64,000 bases of DNA from Alphaproteobacteria bacterium HT1-32 (lineage in GTDB: Bacteria; Pseudomonadota; Alphaproteobacteria; Rhodospirillales; HT1-32). The translations under genes were made by a program, and so were the position numbers. Numbering within the stretch: the first letter of the stretch is position 1; every line of letters starts with the position of its first letter. Below, piece by piece: positions 63,364-64,000 of the stretch. The stretch lies in assembly GCA_009649675.1 (NCBI GenBank), contig WJPL01000001.1, forward strand, positions 2,128,469 to 2,192,468, given 5' to 3'. The notes under the pieces were generated by a model that made no database searches, was not told the DNA's origin, and worked only from the letters and a program-made list of their open reading frames with translations.

Positions 63364-64000
63364 ATGGGTGATATGATGCGGATTGGCGTGTTTGGTCTGG
63401 GATCGATGGGCTATGGCGTGGCGCAGTCGCTGCTGCGGGCCGGTCATCAGGTCTGGGGCTTTGATCCGAACCGGGCGCAGGTCGAGAAATTTGTTGGCGA
63501 AGGCGGCAAGACGGGTGTCGCGGCGGCGGTGGCTGACGACCTCGATATCGCCGTGCTGGTCGTCCTCAACGCCGACCAGACGCGGATGGTGCTGACCGGT
63601 GACGAGGGGCTGATCGGCCGGATGCCGGACGGTGCGGGGATTATCTCCTGCGCAACCGTGTCACCGGACTTTGCCCGCGAGATGGAGGCGGCGGCGGAAG
63701 CGGCAGACCTGCATTATCTCGATGCGCCGATATCCGGTGGCTCGGTGAAGGCGGCCGAGGGCAGGCTGTCGGTGATGGCGGCAGGCCGGCCCGCAGCCTT
63801 TGCCGCCGTGAAACCGGCACTGGACGCTATGGCGGAGACGATATTCCAGCTGGGTGACAGCGCCGGGCCGGGTTCGGCCATGAAGGCAGTGAACCAGTTG
63901 CTGGCCGGTGTGCATATCGCGGCGATGGGTGAAGCCATGACCTTCGGCATGACACAGGGTGTGGACCCGGCGAAGCTTGTCGAGGTGATCAGTCAGTGCG
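63364..64000 (+). CDS. 3-hydroxyisobutyrate-dehydrogenase-like protein (C-terminus beyond window)
   Basis: Residues 1-212 are visible. The Rossmann start is RIGVFGLGSMGYGVAQSLL, followed by LDAPISGGSVKAAEG and the catalytic-lysine segment GSAMKAVNQLLAG. It resembles the L-threonate/tartronate-type (LtnD-like) branch of the beta-hydroxyacid dehydrogenases more than the paralogue at 57465. GGGAGA lies seven bases before the ATG at 63364. The end and any operon partner lie outside the window. Confidence 0.85.
   Translation, partial: MGDMMRIGVFGLGSMGYGVAQSLLRAGHQVWGFDPNRAQVEKFVGEGGKTGVAAAVADDLDIAVLVVLNADQTRMVLTGDEGLIGRMPDGAGIISCATVSPDFAREMEAAAEAADLHYLDAPISGGSVKAAEGRLSVMAAGRPAAFAAVKPALDAMAETIFQLGDSAGPGSAMKAVNQLLAGVHIAAMGEAMTFGMTQGVDPAKLVEVISQC

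Overview
The window is a 64 kb chromosomal stretch from an alphaproteobacterium, most likely a free-living Rhodospirillales-type organism. Support comes from moderately high GC, alphaproteobacterial families such as the EipB-like envelope protein, a class II DAHP synthase and a PTA-fused malic enzyme, and a tkt-pgk-fba cluster. The genus cannot be named from sequence alone. Almost everything outside 45.1-52.6 kb is housekeeping or ordinary metabolic content.

Layout. 0-13 kb: a truncated response-regulator/PP2C phosphatase, a CYTH-CHAD protein with a ParA-like ATPase and a SixA-type phosphatase, a PhyH dioxygenase, a HupE/UreJ-type nickel permease divergent from nikR with a visible NikR operator, a large PAS sensor kinase, an MFS transporter, and a MarR repressor divergent from three small VOC/DUF1428 genes. 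13-15.2 kb: a LysR/DUF2306 pair bounded by a tRNA-Val gene and a 14-nt copy of that tRNA's 3' end, which looks like a small former insertion. 15.2-26 kb: gph, glmU-glmS, LysE exporter, dehalogenase-like HAD, sulfotransferase, glutathione reductase, DAHP synthase and pncB. 26-45 kb: old-yellow-enzyme-like oxidoreductase, maeB, cyclopropane-fatty-acid synthase, photolyase, CaiB/BaiF CoA transferase, an SRPBCC/zinc-ribbon/class III cyclase, EipB-like protein, a four-PDZ protein, an orphan 302-aa protein, and glutaryl-CoA dehydrogenase.

45.1-52.6 kb is the accessory core: a complete type II-C CRISPR-Cas9 locus. It has a 42-repeat array (36-nt repeats, 29-31-nt spacers) read left to right, then cas2, cas1 and cas9 read right to left as a translationally coupled operon. 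An unlabelled tracrRNA gene lies divergent to cas9. All catalytic residues of Cas9 (1049 aa), Cas1 and Cas2 can be seen, so the system looks functional. Each repeat carries a promoter-like TTGGAC-N17-TACACT arrangement, like the repeat-borne promoters described for Neisseria II-C arrays. A perfect 17-bp hairpin closes the array. The whole locus lies between two imperfect 31-nt direct copies of one sequence, one next to tRNA-Gly and one next to apaG, which suggests it moved in as a unit.

52.6-64 kb: apaG, folE, trkH-argE, an alpha/beta hydrolase, a 3-hydroxyisobutyrate-dehydrogenase-like gene, then tkt-pgk-fba (without the usual gap gene) ending in a strong terminator, REP-like palindromes, and a second truncated hydroxyisobutyrate-dehydrogenase-like gene.
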